64,000 nucleotides of DNA from Amorphochlora amoebiformis (GCA_054601695.1 BAAHQB010000050.1:868001-932000), one strand, 5' to 3'; counted from the first letter of the stretch, positions 1 to 37,530 are shown. The notes: generated from the sequence alone by a model not told the origin. Translations and numbers: made by a program.

Positions 1-289
1 CACACATGTAGTAAAATGTATGTACGTACGTTGGTCTTGGTGTAGGTAGACTTGAGTTTCTGTCCGATCATTTTCTCCAACTCTGATGAGTGGAAGAAAG
101 CGCTGAATTCATTCACATCTATGGTTCCCGAGTTATCCTAGTATTACAATTAAATATTACAATCACAGTGTGTTTCTACCACACATTATAATTTATATAT
201 TGTATATATACACACATGTGTATATGTATATATAATTGTCCAAAATTATATATTATATACATACGCGTATGAATAATATATGCATGTAA

Positions 290-335
<46 letters not shown>

Positions 336-492
336 CATATATATATTTTCATATATTTATATATTGTACAGATTATAGACATGTATATTTGGGTACGTAC
401 TCCACACATGTATACATTTATACATACCGGAAATACAACTGCATACTTGTGTACACATGCATGGCGACATGCATGTACCATTAATACGTATT

Positions 493-584
<92 letters not shown>

Positions 585-634
585 CATATCATGGCGACAT
601 ACATGTACCATTAATACGTATTTACATACATACA

Positions 635-685
<51 letters not shown>

Positions 686-1042
686 ATATGTGTATAACTT
701 AAATATATTAGTATTTATATCATGTATATTGCATACATGCAAAATGTACTTGTATTCATGTATTTGCGTAAATAGTTTATTGTTATTATTTATTATATAC
801 ACATATGTATGCATGCCATATGCAATACATATGAGCATAAATATTAATTATTTTGCTGTGTGTGAATATGTGTGCATGTATATCCGCATTTGTACATATA
901 TTTTTAGTGTATACATATTTATATTTTTAAATATATTCATAATCACAACCTTGTCAATTTGCTTGAAGTACTTAAGCGCAATACCCAGGCTGAATTGCGA
1001 TGTGTTAAGTTATGCAATACTTGAGTACTATTTTTATGAAGA
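1..1042. repeat. Microsatellite-rich flank, no gene seen
   Basis: This stretch is mainly (TA)n with CATA/TATG variants. A 45-bp segment starting with ATGGCGACAT is duplicated at about 461 and 591. The open frames here are low-complexity Tyr/Ile translations of the repeat. I see no supported exon. Confidence 0.7.
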
Positions 1043-1905
1043 TTAGCTAAAAGCTGAAATAACGAAACAAAGCTCTGACTTCCTGGTTCTGACAGCCCGC
1101 CTTAACACATCCTTATCACGAAGCTTCAGGCTCCCGCGACGCACTCCTTGCGCATCCCTAGAAAACATCAAAGATCAATTCAATATCAGCCAAATTTCCT
1201 GGACCTCGGGGGATTTTGCTTTCGTGGGCAAAATATGAGACGAGGGGAGAGAAGAGAGAAATGGTTTCGAGAAGGATAAGCCTCTTCCCTTATTTGTTCA
1301 CCTGCTCTCTGGTGTCTTGGCTGTGGTTTTTTCGATAGGGATGTGAAGGATCTTCTGCACCTGTGCGATAGTCGATGGAGTGGTGAGAGGGAAAATCAAA
1401 CCATCCCAATTCTCTTTACACCCATAAAGCCGAATAGCAATTAAAAATAGGGAAGGGGCTAAAAACGAGACCGATTGAGTTGGAGATTAGATTTTTACCT
1501 CTGGATCTTTGAGAACACCCGCTACAAATTCTTGCTTACTTATAGTCCCGTCTTTGTTGACATCCAGTTTGGAGAAGGCCTGGTTGATTTTATAATTCAC
1601 ATTAGAAAACCATCGAGATCATGAAACCATTTCCATTATCCCATATTCTCGCACTTCTGTGAGAGAACAAGGTCTAGAACTAACGCCCCGTTGCAAACGG
1701 TACAAAGATAGCTATTGCATCCTGAAGCTGAGTGTGAAATTTTTCCGGTCGAGTTTGGACCTTGGCCAACATCTCCAAGACCTCTTTCGACTCGATCGTT
1801 GGAGAATTTATCCCATTCGCTTTCCTAAAATATACAATTGCATCTTCAATACACGTATTCAGTGCAACCTCGCATCGACTAAATTTTCTACCCTTCGGAA
1901 CTCAT
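1043..1905 (-). CDS. Small EF-hand calcium-binding protein (5 exons, 129 aa)
   Basis: Exons on the minus strand are 1905-1892, 1824-1704, 1579-1499, 1360-1302 and 1157-1043. All junctions agree in phase (390 nt, 129 codons plus stop). The third exon carries a complete canonical EF-hand loop, DVNKDGTISKQE (residues about 51-62), followed by EFVAGVLKDPE. The next exon continues VQKILHI, a layout like the last EF-hand of calmodulin or neuronal-calcium-sensor proteins. Residues about 15-45 (SKEVLEMLAKV...) are helical and may be the remnant of a preceding hand. The tail is basic (RRGSLKLRDKDVLRRAVRTR). The start was chosen at an ATG in a CACCATGA context, but the frame stays open upstream, so an additional 5' exon is possible. 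A Ca2+-sensor role is inferred from the loop; the exact subfamily is not resolved. Confidence 0.68.
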
Positions 1906-3398
1906 GGTGAAGTGTAAGCCGGTTTGGTTGGCGAGCCCCACTGAGGTCTTCCTTGATTCTCCTGAGCGAAAAGTTATGTCGCGGACTCGCGGTTGGCAGG
2001 GTTGGGTGATTTTAGCTGATCTGATATTTTGGATTTAAATTTATTATTTCGAAGGTCCTTGAAGGCAATGAAGGGTTTGTACATCCAATGAGAACCCCTC
2101 TTGGATCCTTATTTATGTGATGGACCATTATACATTTCAAATTCAAAGGAAATGGAAATAAATTACCTCATTTGATAAGACGGCATCCGCTACCATGCTA
2201 ATATGCTTGGACGTAGGGGTCGTCTCCCGAAAAATTGTCGACGATTTCGTGTCAGCTCACACGACATCTACCGCCCGAATCGTAGTTCAAAAGATGTATT
2301 CATATCCGATCTACCTGCTTATACCGAATTGTTAGCCTGCCCGCCTTTTTTTATGGCTGAATCTGAGTCGCTGATCATACGTTTCCGGTCGAAGGAATTC
2401 AAGATGATTTTTGTAGGAATTGAAGATGCTTCCCGCAAACTCCTGATTGTAGCCTCTGTTATGTATGCTATCGCCGGCTTCCTTTCAGCGATATCATGAG
2501 GAATCATTGAGGATGTATCCAAACGCACAGCTATTTTCCTAGACCCCCAGACTCCCTAGCTATCCGGCAACATGCAGGCCACATTTGCAATCAAATTGGG
2601 ATTTTACCAGACAGAAAAGGAAGGAGTGTTACAGTACTAACAGCGATGGAGGTGCACACCAACATCATGAGGGTCGATCGACATGCGGCCGAAAAGATAA
2701 GCTTTTTACTGGCAGTTTCGAATCGCAGTGGTCACGGGGAGTGACATTTTATCACAGAAACAGAGTTCGACCGAAGGCGCGAACGTCAAGTTTCACGTTG
2801 AATTTATTGCAACATTGCGTTACTCAGGATCCAAAGGCTAACACACTTTTTATGCAAGGCGACTTTTTTATGCAAGGCGACTGTCATCTGAAGGGTAAAT
2901 TTCAAGGCCGTGACACTACTGCTTTGTGTATGTGCAATTAATTCAGTGCAATATAAACAATGGGTGTAATATTATATGCTATATCGAATTAAACTTGTTC
3001 AAAATATGTATTCTCCGTAAGAGTCAACATTTCACCCTCTCTGGTCCGGTCCCGTCTGCAAAGGGTGTGCATGACGGACGGCATTTTCAAAATACAGTTC
3101 AGTGACTTCAATCACTTTATCTAATTTAGCTTAACATCCTGAATTCTCTAAGAATCTAAGATCCTTTAACACCATCACAGAAGGTCACTCATCCTTGTCA
3201 CAATGTCGTTTGGCAAGCTGCAGATTCGGTTAAGACCTGATCGTGTTGTAATAATAAGCAAACATCTCGTCCACTCTCGAAAGAAATCCCTTGATTATTC
3301 TCGTTTCTCCCTCGAGTTTGAAGGAAACTACAGTCACGGGTTCCAGAGCAGTGAAGGATTATTGAGTCTTTGTGCCTCATTTTAGTCGAGCATCTGAG
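1906..3398. other. Spacer with unresolved coding-like segments
   Basis: This stretch lacks (TA)n and has a more balanced composition. Open frames exist on both strands: plus 2203-2499 and 2585-2941, minus about 2320-2528, and both strands at 3200-3385. One minus-strand reading near 2345-2455 (GYNQEFAGSIFNSYKNHLEF) looks like an exon. None can be joined in phase to a neighbour, so I do not call a gene. A 17-bp direct repeat (TATGCAAGGCGAC core) lies at about 2851-2881. The spacer separates the divergent gene starts at 1905 (-) and 3399 (+) and probably includes both promoters. Confidence 0.35.
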
Positions 3399-3490
3399 AT
3401 GGGATGCGGGGCGTCGGCCAAGCCGGAAGGGCCCAGAGAGGGCGAGGAGGACGCTTGGCAGATATACCTCATCTCGGGGGAGACTATAGG
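3399..3490 (+). CDS. Possible first exon with MGCGAS acylation motif
   Basis: The ATG at 3399 opens MGCGASAKPEG and runs 30 codons to a GG|GTGAGA donor at 3491. Gly2 followed by Cys3 is the classic context for N-myristoylation plus palmitoylation, which would place the protein at a membrane. This may be the start of the gene whose exons begin at 6657. However, its leftover phase (2 nt) does not fit that exon directly, so at least one more exon is needed. A candidate is 5878-5927 (AG|AAATTC to GATGG|GTAATA). The start is inferred from the motif and donor only. Confidence 0.4.
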
Positions 3491-3616
3491 GTGAGAGGGG
3501 ATGGGAGATGTTTGTGAGGAAGATATATCGATTGTTAGGTGGGAATATGTTTGTGTGTGTGTGTATGTGTAATATGGATGTGTACTATTGAATTTGTATG
3601 TGTAATCACAAATAAA

Positions 3617-3654
<38 letters not shown>

Positions 3655-3972
3655 TTCCAATTTTCGGGGTTGAGAGTGATCGAGATTGCAGATTCAGGGC
3701 AGGCGAAGCGAAAGAGGTTAGGGTTAGGACTTTGATAGGTTGTATAGGTAGGATAGGGACAATGAGGATCAGAGTCAGGGTTAGGTTTAGCCAGTTCGTC
3801 CTAGACCTTCATTTTAATCATTTTGATGGTTCCATCTCTGACGTCTCTCTCTCTCTCACCTCTCTCAACTACGTATATTTATATAACACTACATATGTAT
3901 GTATATATTTATATGTAAAAAAGTATATATACATATATATATATATATATGTATATAATTTATATATACATG

Positions 3973-4010
<38 letters not shown>

Positions 4011-4230
4011 CTAAATATATTCTATATGTTATTTTAGCTTGTTGATCATCATAACCACATGCACACACGAGTTTGCCATGTACAATATGTAGTACAAACA
4101 CGTGTAAATACAAACATATGTGTATCAGGCAAAAATCAATGTGTATATTTGGATTTATGTACCAAACATATATATAAATATATATATATATATATGTATG
4201 TATTTATATATATATATATATATATGTATG

Positions 4231-4278
<48 letters not shown>

Positions 4279-4309
4279 TAAATATATAATTGCAGCCTCT
4301 TCTTTGATC

Positions 4310-4340
<31 letters not shown>

Positions 4341-4344
4341 TACG

Positions 4345-4419
<75 letters not shown>

Positions 4420-4526
4420 GCATGTATGGAGAAAACTGGATGTATATGGGTATAATAGAACATGTATTTGCAAATGCATATGTATTGCAAAAACATATAT
4501 ACATACACACATATGGAAATATCATA

Positions 4527-4589
<63 letters not shown>

Positions 4590-4717
4590 TTTATTTATTT
4601 ATGTGTGTGTGTGTGCCTAAATAATATTTTGTATTCATACAAATTAATGCCTCGTACAATATACATGCATATTTATATTATATTACATATAAATAAACAA
4701 ATAAATGTATTTACATA

Positions 4718-4748
<31 letters not shown>

Positions 4749-4759
4749 ATATACATACA

Positions 4760-4801
<42 letters not shown>

Positions 4802-5007
4802 ATATCTCTGTATGAGGTATATACATATGTGTTATACACATTTGTAAACATACTCAGAATTCCAAAGAACAGCAAAATCATATCAATAAACGGAAGGAAA
4901 GTGGAGACAGACGCTGAAGCAACCGTTGCCATACGGGAGGCTTATCGGACTGAAGACGTGAGTGTACACATGTAAAAATGTACTTATATATGTGTACATA
5001 GACACAT

Positions 5008-5055
<48 letters not shown>

Positions 5056-5099
5056 GTTTATATATATGTATATGTTTATATAGATATATGTATATATAC

Positions 5100-5130
<31 letters not shown>

Positions 5131-5317
5131 AACATATACATATGTATGTATATATATATATATATATATATATAAACATATATATACATATATAAACATA
5201 TATATATATATATATAGTGTATGAATGTATGTGCATAAATAGATGTTATTTTTATGTAATATATGTTAGTTTATGTATTGCTTTTATGTAAACGTATCTA
5301 AATACGTAGATACATAA

Positions 5318-5582
<265 letters not shown>

Positions 5583-5713
5583 TTATGTATGTAAATATAT
5601 TATATGGAGAATCCATCACAATGTTCTCCCTCTCTCATCTCGCTCCCTCTCTATTCTCACATATATACAAAGTTTTAACATGTGTATTATATGTATTTAT
5701 GCACAAGAGAATG

Positions 5714-5766
<53 letters not shown>

Positions 5767-5802
5767 ATATATATGTACATAGAAATATGTATTATCCACA
5801 CA

Positions 5803-5857
<55 letters not shown>

Positions 5858-5877
5858 CATATATGTACACATCCCAG

Positions 5878-5927
5878 AAATTCCCCATCCTCCTGTGCTT
5901 CGACAAACTCACCTACAACGAAGATGG
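5878..5927 (+). CDS. Candidate exon, linkage unresolved
   Basis: This 50-nt segment between a CCCAG acceptor and a GG|GTAATA donor lies in otherwise (TA)n DNA. In phase 0 it reads [16 protein letters not shown], which is protein-like. In the phase left by the 3399 exon it reads [16 protein letters not shown]. Neither reading joins the 6657 exon without another exon. It is listed because it is non-repetitive, bounded by splice consensus and on the strand of its neighbours. Confidence 0.25.
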
Positions 5928-5943
5928 GTAATAATAAATATAT

Positions 5944-5996
<53 letters not shown>

Positions 5997-6457
5997 TATA
6001 TACACTATATTGTCAAAGATAGCGTAACAGTAATAATAAAAAAAAATGAAATAAGTATACACATGTATATGTACACATTCATATACATATACACACATGT
6101 GTATTTATATAAATATACTCTCTTAAATGTAGACACATTTGTAAGTGTCATTTCCAATAGACAAATAAAAAGACAAGCAACTCCAAAGTCAACCAAACCT
6201 AACCCTTAACCCCAAACCGAATTTGGAAACCTTTCAAACCCCAGGGATACCAAGATCTCCAAATCGACCCCTCGTGCAAGCAAATCACATCCAAATCTCA
6301 ATTCTGCTACTAAGCTATCCGCGGTCAAGGTTCTTAAGCTGAACTAACCCCAACTAAGGCTGACCCTTACCCTAAAACCAAATTCGGCCTTTGGGTTGAC
6401 TTGTAGTCGGCTTAAATATTTTATGTATATATATATATGTATATATATTATATATAC

Positions 6458-6502
<45 letters not shown>

Positions 6503-6656
6503 GTAGGAATTTCATACATTTTAACTCATGCATTTTTGTTATTGGTGTATATGTACACATATACATATACATAGGCATCTATGCAAGCACATACACATAG
6601 GCACAAAAACACACACGCACGCACACACACACACACATCCCAACCCTCACTCTCAG

Positions 6657-14008
<7,352 letters not shown>

Positions 14009-14425
14009 ATACACTAGTTCTAAATTCTAAGGCATTAGCTTTATATGATGTAATATGATAGCAATACGAGTATCTAGAGTAACTCAGTTGGTGCAGTGCA
14101 TTAATTTGATAACATCATAGGCTATTGACAGATTTATTCTGATTGAAACTAGCTAGACTCGTGAAAGTCTGGTTTGAACTAGTTGAAATGCAATGCTGAA
14201 CTCCTGATTAGTAGATTTATTAGACTTAAACCGTTCAGTGCATGGTTGAGAATATACTAGTCTTACTAGTCTAGGGTAAAAGATTTAAATGTAAGAGGGT
14301 AGGGGTGCCGCGGCCGCATGCCAGGCTTCGATAGTTAGTAGCTAGGGTGGTTTAAACTAATGGGCTCCGGTCACGTTAGGTTAGCCTACTTAGGGTTAAG
14401 ACCCTAGAGGCTATAGCTATGGTTA
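14009..14425. other. CTAG-rich intergenic block
   Basis: Directly after the TAG stop at 14006-14008 comes DNA dense in CTAG, ACTAGT and TCTAGA tetra/hexamers. It is free of (TA)n and has no coding signal. Similar blocks follow other gene ends in this window (25380-26110, 38790-39250). Confidence 0.5.
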
Positions 14426-14431
14426 GATCGG

Positions 14432-14690
14432 ACGCCTCCCTAGAGAGAGCGAGAGAGATCTCCAGAAGGGAGGGAAGCTAGAGAAAAGAGAAGAAAGAGA
14501 AGGAGAGAAGAGAGAAGGAGAGAGCCTCGGGGAGAGACGAGAGAGACACAGAGAGAGAGAGAAGAGAACAGAGAGAAAAGAGAAGGGAAAATGAGAGAGA
14601 GAGATGGAGAGAGAGAAAGGAAGGGAATAGAGATTGAACTGAGAGAAAGAGAGAAGAAGAAATGAAGGAGAATAGAGAGTTTAAGAATAA
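14432..14690 (+). repeat. Purine (GAGA) tract
   Basis: About 260 bp that is almost only A and G on the plus strand, an imperfect (GA)n with GGGA/AGAAG interruptions. No coding reading is supported. Confidence 0.75.
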
Positions 14691-14699
14691 ATATAAATA

Positions 14700-14700
14700 T

Positions 14701-14744
<44 letters not shown>

Positions 14745-14989
14745 TGTGTTCAGGTGCGCATACTAAGTATGATATAATGAGATATTTTGCATTTATTCAA
14801 CGTAAACAATAACACACACAACACATATATATATATATATATATATACATACACACATATATACTATGCAGGTATACACATACATACATATATATAAATA
14901 TATAAATATATATATATATATATATACATATATATGTATATGTGTGTTTACATATATATATATATATGTATATATAAATGCATACAGCA

Positions 14990-15037
<48 letters not shown>

Positions 15038-15040
15038 GAC

Positions 15041-15120
<80 letters not shown>

Positions 15121-15237
15121 TTATACATGTGTATACATGAAAAATATATATGTGTACATATGGACATATATGTATACACGTGTATTGATAGTATATACAT
15201 ATATATATATATATATACATATATACATACATATATG

Positions 15238-15283
<46 letters not shown>

Positions 15284-15356
15284 TAACCAGATAAAAGGTA
15301 TGTATATGTTAGTAATAATTATTTTTTATGTAAATTAATGAATGTATGTTTTACAA

Positions 15357-15388
<32 letters not shown>

Positions 15389-15429
15389 ATATGTATGCAT
15401 GTATGTATGTATTAGAGTGGCCACCTTAA

Positions 15430-15460
<31 letters not shown>

Positions 15461-15514
15461 TATGTATACATATAAATACGTATAAGTAAATTTATATATA
15501 TATACATACACACG

Positions 15515-15583
<69 letters not shown>

Positions 15584-15814
15584 TTAAAGTGGGCGCCACC
15601 TTAGCTGCGTATACAAATATATGTAGGGTTAAGGTGGAGCGTCATCTGTAGGGCTAAGGTGGAGCGCCGCCTTGGCTATATGTATATATAAGGCTAAGTT
15701 GGGCTAAACACACATATATATATATATATACATATACCTATATATATATTATATATATGTACATATGTACGTACATATATATATATATATGTATATATGT
15801 ATATATATATATAT

Positions 15815-15859
<45 letters not shown>

Positions 15860-15917
15860 TATATAACGTTGAGGCATAGGCTTAAGGCGCGGTGAGGGCC
15901 ATCGTTAGGTGCTATCC

Positions 15918-15984
<67 letters not shown>

Positions 15985-16017
15985 TATAAATATATATATC
16001 GTATAAATATATACATA

Positions 16018-16060
<43 letters not shown>

Positions 16061-16083
16061 ATCTATGAATACAAATCGATGTA

Positions 16084-16120
<37 letters not shown>

Positions 16121-16327
16121 ACATAAACAATATATATATATATATATATATAAATCTATGTATGTGTATATATATTCAATATATGTATGTAAGGTTAAGT
16201 TTGGCACCTTGACTATAGGTTAATGTTGACAACACTAGCTAGCTATACATATACTATATAGCTAAGGTCCTAAAATGGCACCCCACCTTAACCCCAAAGC
16301 TAAGTAAGATGGCGGCCCACCTTAAGC

Positions 16328-16374
<47 letters not shown>

Positions 16375-16398
16375 AATAACTAAGGTTGCACCCACCTT

Positions 16399-16450
<52 letters not shown>

Positions 16451-16753
16451 GCAGATCAGGTTGCTCCCCAGCTTAACAGCCCTATAGCTAAGGTGCGCCT
16501 ACCTTAGCTATAACTCTGTAGCTATGGTTGCATCCCACCTGTACAGCTATGGTGGCATACAACTTAAAGCTCTGTATATATAGCTCCCCACCCTAACCGC
16601 TAGGAGGAGCCTCTTACATGTAAGGTGGGCCTCTGCTTAGCTGTAGAATTAAGGTCTAGAAGTTGGGTGCCATCTTAGAATACTTAATACTAAACATATA
16701 GTGGAGATGGCACCCAAACCTTTACCCCAAAACAAAATGATGACCAATATTAA

Positions 16754-16806
<53 letters not shown>

Positions 16807-16947
16807 TATGTATAGCTACGGTGCCACCTTAAGCCTATATATATGTAAGAGAGAATGTTCCGCCCCACCTTATCCCTACAAGTAAGATGACACCCCTTGG
16901 CCTTGTAATTATATCTATACATATATTATATGTATATGTGCATTTAT

Positions 16948-17014
<67 letters not shown>

Positions 17015-17507
17015 CATTTATATTAACCTCTAATTCCAAATATTGCGAATATTGTTGTAACGAGTCATATTCTTTCCAGTAACATCGTTCATTTCAAAAC
17101 GCTTCTACAGCACACTTCAGTACACTCTAACCTAAAATAAAACCTCATTCGCCTTTTCACGAGGCTATCCCCTTTCCACCCCCCAAGCTAACGATCATTG
17201 CTGCAAATGAACCCGGAGCACTTCCCCCTCAAATATTTTAAGTCCCATACCACACACACTTAATATGAAAACGATTCTAATAGTTTAGAATCCCTCAAAT
17301 ATCCTTGGAAGCTTGTGGAAGTCGGGACGGTCGCCGATGGGCGGAAGCCGTCTTTCTTCTTCAAGAGCCGCTTTAAAACCGAGAAATAATAATTTAAGTA
17401 TATCACTTTCGATATCCTAATATCTCGTTGCATATATCCTGTCACGGAATCCAAAAACGCACCGGAACCCTGCTACCACCACGGAGCAGTAGTGGTTCGA
17501 ATCATCG
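14700..17507. other. Intergenic DNA: (TA)n plus short CTAAGGTGG palindromic elements; 5' flank of TMEM184 gene
   Basis: (TA)n tracts alternate with at least ten short GC-richer islands between 15581 and 16905. Their cores are CTAAGGTGG...CCACCTTAG, often as an imperfect palindrome. From 17030 to 17507 the DNA is balanced and presumably holds the promoter and 5' leader of the next gene. An open minus-strand frame at 17260-17454 and a plus reading at 17283-17391 are not supported by splice links. Confidence 0.5.
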
Positions 17508-25317
<7,810 letters not shown>

Positions 25318-26696
25318 AGCCTCAGAGCAGGAGGCTCGGTAAAAAATCATGTTGTTGGACGTGAGAGTTTGTTTTTAAATAAATATGATCGAAAAGCCTA
25401 ACTTCTAGGACTTATAATTCCAGCTAGACGGACACTAGGTATTACTATGATTTAGGTAGTCTCTAGCTAGTCTAGTCTCGAGTCTAGTCGTCCAGCGCTC
25501 TAGAACATCCAGTACGTATGAGGTAAGAAAATGATAATTCTAGAATTGAAAGTTTATATATCAATGTCTATCAGACGTACGTACTCTAAAATTCTAGTAA
25601 CTAACTTGGTCACTCGAATCATGAACTTAAGAGTCAAGCGATGCATGTAAGTGTCTCAGCGACACGACTCCCCAGATTATCGTACATGTAAACGGTACTT
25701 AATTGTGTGTAACATCTAGAATATACCTCTAGTACCTCTACAGCTGGTACGTAATACCTCTACAGCTGGTACGTACGTAATACACAAACGTTATACGTAC
25801 GTACAGATATGCTCTGAATGTACGAATATACATACGTACTGTCTTAATTCGGTCACGATGATATACACTTATACTCGGTACGTACGTATCATGATCAGCA
25901 GGGCGTACGTTTATACGTCTCGTACGTATATACTCGTACGCATGCATACACGTCTCGTACGTATGCGTACATTCTAGATATTCTCCTGGACAAGTACCAC
26001 ATTTCTGCGTATACGTTCGTCGACGCCTAGTGTGTACGTACGTACGAATTTGTACTAAATACACAAGACATACTATGCGTTCAGCCTCGAGATCCACTAG
26101 ATCCATATTCAGATTACTAAATTGTGACCTCTGATCAACGGTAACTAGGTTACTAATAACTTACTATGATATATGAACTACCCAAACGGTTTTTGAGCAA
26201 TATATGCTTCGCAGAGGAGCTGAGGAACGTGATCTGGGCGATCGTATGTATCTAGTGTAATTCTTTGTGTACAATGATCGGATGAAAACGGTACAATTCA
26301 TTCCAGTACATACGCAACCGTTACTATATGCGCGGGCTGCGTATCGTATACGTATGCTGTAAATTTCCAAAGTCCATTCTCTCGACTGTAATGCGTCGCA
26401 ACGCTGTGGTGTGTGTGTATCCATTGTACCTCAAACCGTTCATATTTCAATCCCCTTCATTAGGTCAATCAGAGTTGAGCGTCATAATTAGCATTATGTG
26501 GAAGACTGAATGGGCACAAGTTATGGTGCTGACTTGTAAACATAGGCAATAGCTATCCCAGGCGCCAACGTTTTCCAGCGAATTCGAGCCTGGAATATGT
26601 ACAATTGAAATTTGCTTTGTCAAATGTAAATTATGTATGCCGTAATTATAGATATGCATCTAAGCGTAGCTGTGCACCCAGCTAGGCTCTAGGCTC
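25318..26696. other. Intergenic CTAG/TACG-rich DNA between convergent genes
   Basis: This stretch lies between the TMEM184 stop (25317) and the ceramidase stop (26697, minus strand). It is devoid of (TA)n. From 25400 to 25510 it is dense in CTAG; from 25740 to 26045 it is dense in TACGTACGT and GTACGTA palindromic strings. Open frames on the minus strand (25738-26106, 26164-26424) translate these repeats, have no splice support and resemble no family I know. Confidence 0.5.
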
Positions 26697-35584
<8,888 letters not shown>

Positions 35585-35733
35585 AGCTCAGATGTCACAA
35601 AGGCCACAGGCACGTCACGCAGGATGACCAAAGACAGCGGGGACAAAGCCGAAAAAATAATTATTGGGCAAACCCCCACAACACAGAAAGGGCGCCATTC
35701 CCTGTACGGAAGCCGTTGGACAGGCGTGGAATC
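35585..35733. promoter_or_regulatory. Putative bidirectional promoter, ceramidase / DCAF7
   Basis: Only 149 bp separate the minus-strand ceramidase ATG (35584) from the plus-strand DCAF7 ATG (35734). The interval is balanced in composition, has no TA repeat and contains TGACATAGCTCAGATGTCA, an imperfect palindrome at about 35580-35598. No TATA box is evident. Its function is inferred from geometry alone. Confidence 0.45.
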
Positions 35734-37260
35734 ATGAGCTCCCTGCCGAAAAAAGGCAGTGGGGGTTCTAAAAACAGTCCGCAGAACAATGAAATGGAAA
35801 TTCAGAACTCGGATGAGAAGAAAGGGGCAGGAGCAGAAGAATCGCGAGATACAAAGGAGAAGAAAGAAATTTACACGTAAAGCTTTTTCCCTTTTTGTTA
35901 TTGGAGAACCCCCAATAGCTTCCGATGTCCTTGCGATGCTCTATTGCGGTTGGTACGTGTTGAAGTAGAGTTTATATGCAGGTACGAGGCGCCGTGGCTT
36001 GTTTACGGCATGAACTGGAGTGTGCGAGAGGATAAGAGGTTCCGGCTCGCGATTGGAAGCTTTGTGGAGGAATATAACAACAAAGTATGAGCTTGTTATC
36101 TCGAAGTATATTGGGAAGCAGGTTCGGCTACTAATGATGGGCGTTTTCAGGTGGAGATACTGGAGCTGGACGAGGAGAATGGCAAGTTCAAGGTACGCCC
36201 AACCCCAAATAATGAATCTGCTTAAAATTCCACTAATTCTCAGTGCACTGGATCTTTTGAGCACCCCTATCCTACAACGAAGATAGTCTGGATGCCTGAT
36301 CGACCGGGTTCCCGGTAGGAGAGATTACGGTGTGGTCATCGGATGTGGTTGACTGATACTTTTTCCAGACCGGATCTCCTCGCTACCACAGGGGATTATC
36401 TACGTCTGTGGAAGGTATGGAGGAAGCTAGGGTGCACAAGATTTATCTGATGGATGTGCATCAGGTTGAAGAGGATAGGGTGTCAATGGAGTGCCTTCTC
36501 AACAACAACAAGAACTCCGAATTCTGCGCCCCACTCACGAGCTTTGACTGGAACGGAACAGACCCTTCCATAATTGGAACGAGCAGCATTGACACAACGT
36601 AAGGGTTAATGATCTATCGTGGACTTGTATATCGGACTAACTGGGGTTTTCTTCAGATGTACAATATGGAACGTGGAAACAAACCAAGCAAAAACACAGC
36701 TCATCGCGCACGATAAGGAAGTGTACGATATCGCTTTCGCCCCATCCCCGGACGTCTTCGCCTCTGCGGGTGCCGATGGGTCGGTTCGCATGTTCGACCT
36801 CAGGTTTTGTAACCTCAACTTTCTGCTCTTTTTTAATTTTGTGGTCTCACGTTATTGTTCAGGTCGTTAGAACACTCCACAATCATCTACGAATCTCCCA
36901 ACCTTGTACCCCTCCTCCGTCTCTCTTGGAATAAGCAAGATCCTAATTATCTCGCTACCTTCCTTATGGACCAAAATCACGTCGTAGTCCTCGATATACG
37001 GTGAGATTTTTTTTTTTTCACAACCCACAGTGCAAATAAAATCGTGGCTTGAATACAGGTCACCGGCAGAGCCCGTTGCTGAGCTGAAGGGTCATCATCA
37101 GCCTATCAACTCTGTTGCCTGGGTATCACACTCTTCTTGCCACCTGTGCTCAGGAGGTACGTCGCTGCAAAATTTCATCTAATACTTCCATGCAAATATA
37201 ATTTACAATCTAACATTCTATTTACATATATACACACATCTATATGTATATACATATATA

Positions 37261-37358
<98 letters not shown>

Positions 37359-37530
37359 AAATAATAATAATAATGATGATAGTAAAACGTATTCAACATA
37401 CATATTTACATACACATGGAATGCGCCTGATTAATTATGTGAATATTGTATGCAATATAGGAATGTATTGTATGTTATCGTATAAAAGAAGATATATAAC
37501 TAAACTGTGTAGTAAATATGTGTATTCTCC

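Noticed and set aside
176-604. Long Tyr/Ile-rich open frames across the window (this and many similar ones on both strands)
   Set aside because: They are translations of (TA)n/(CATA)n microsatellites in all frames, with no start context, splice sites or protein-like composition.
2585-2941. 118-codon plus-strand ORF beginning MQSNWDFTRQKRKE
   Set aside because: No family resemblance, no splice link, unusual composition and an internal direct repeat; retained only as unresolved spacer content.
14080-14165. tRNA-like TAACTCAGTTGGTGCAGTGC (D-arm/A-box resemblance)
   Set aside because: No matching acceptor stem, anticodon arm or GGTTCGAATCC-type T arm follows at the right distance.
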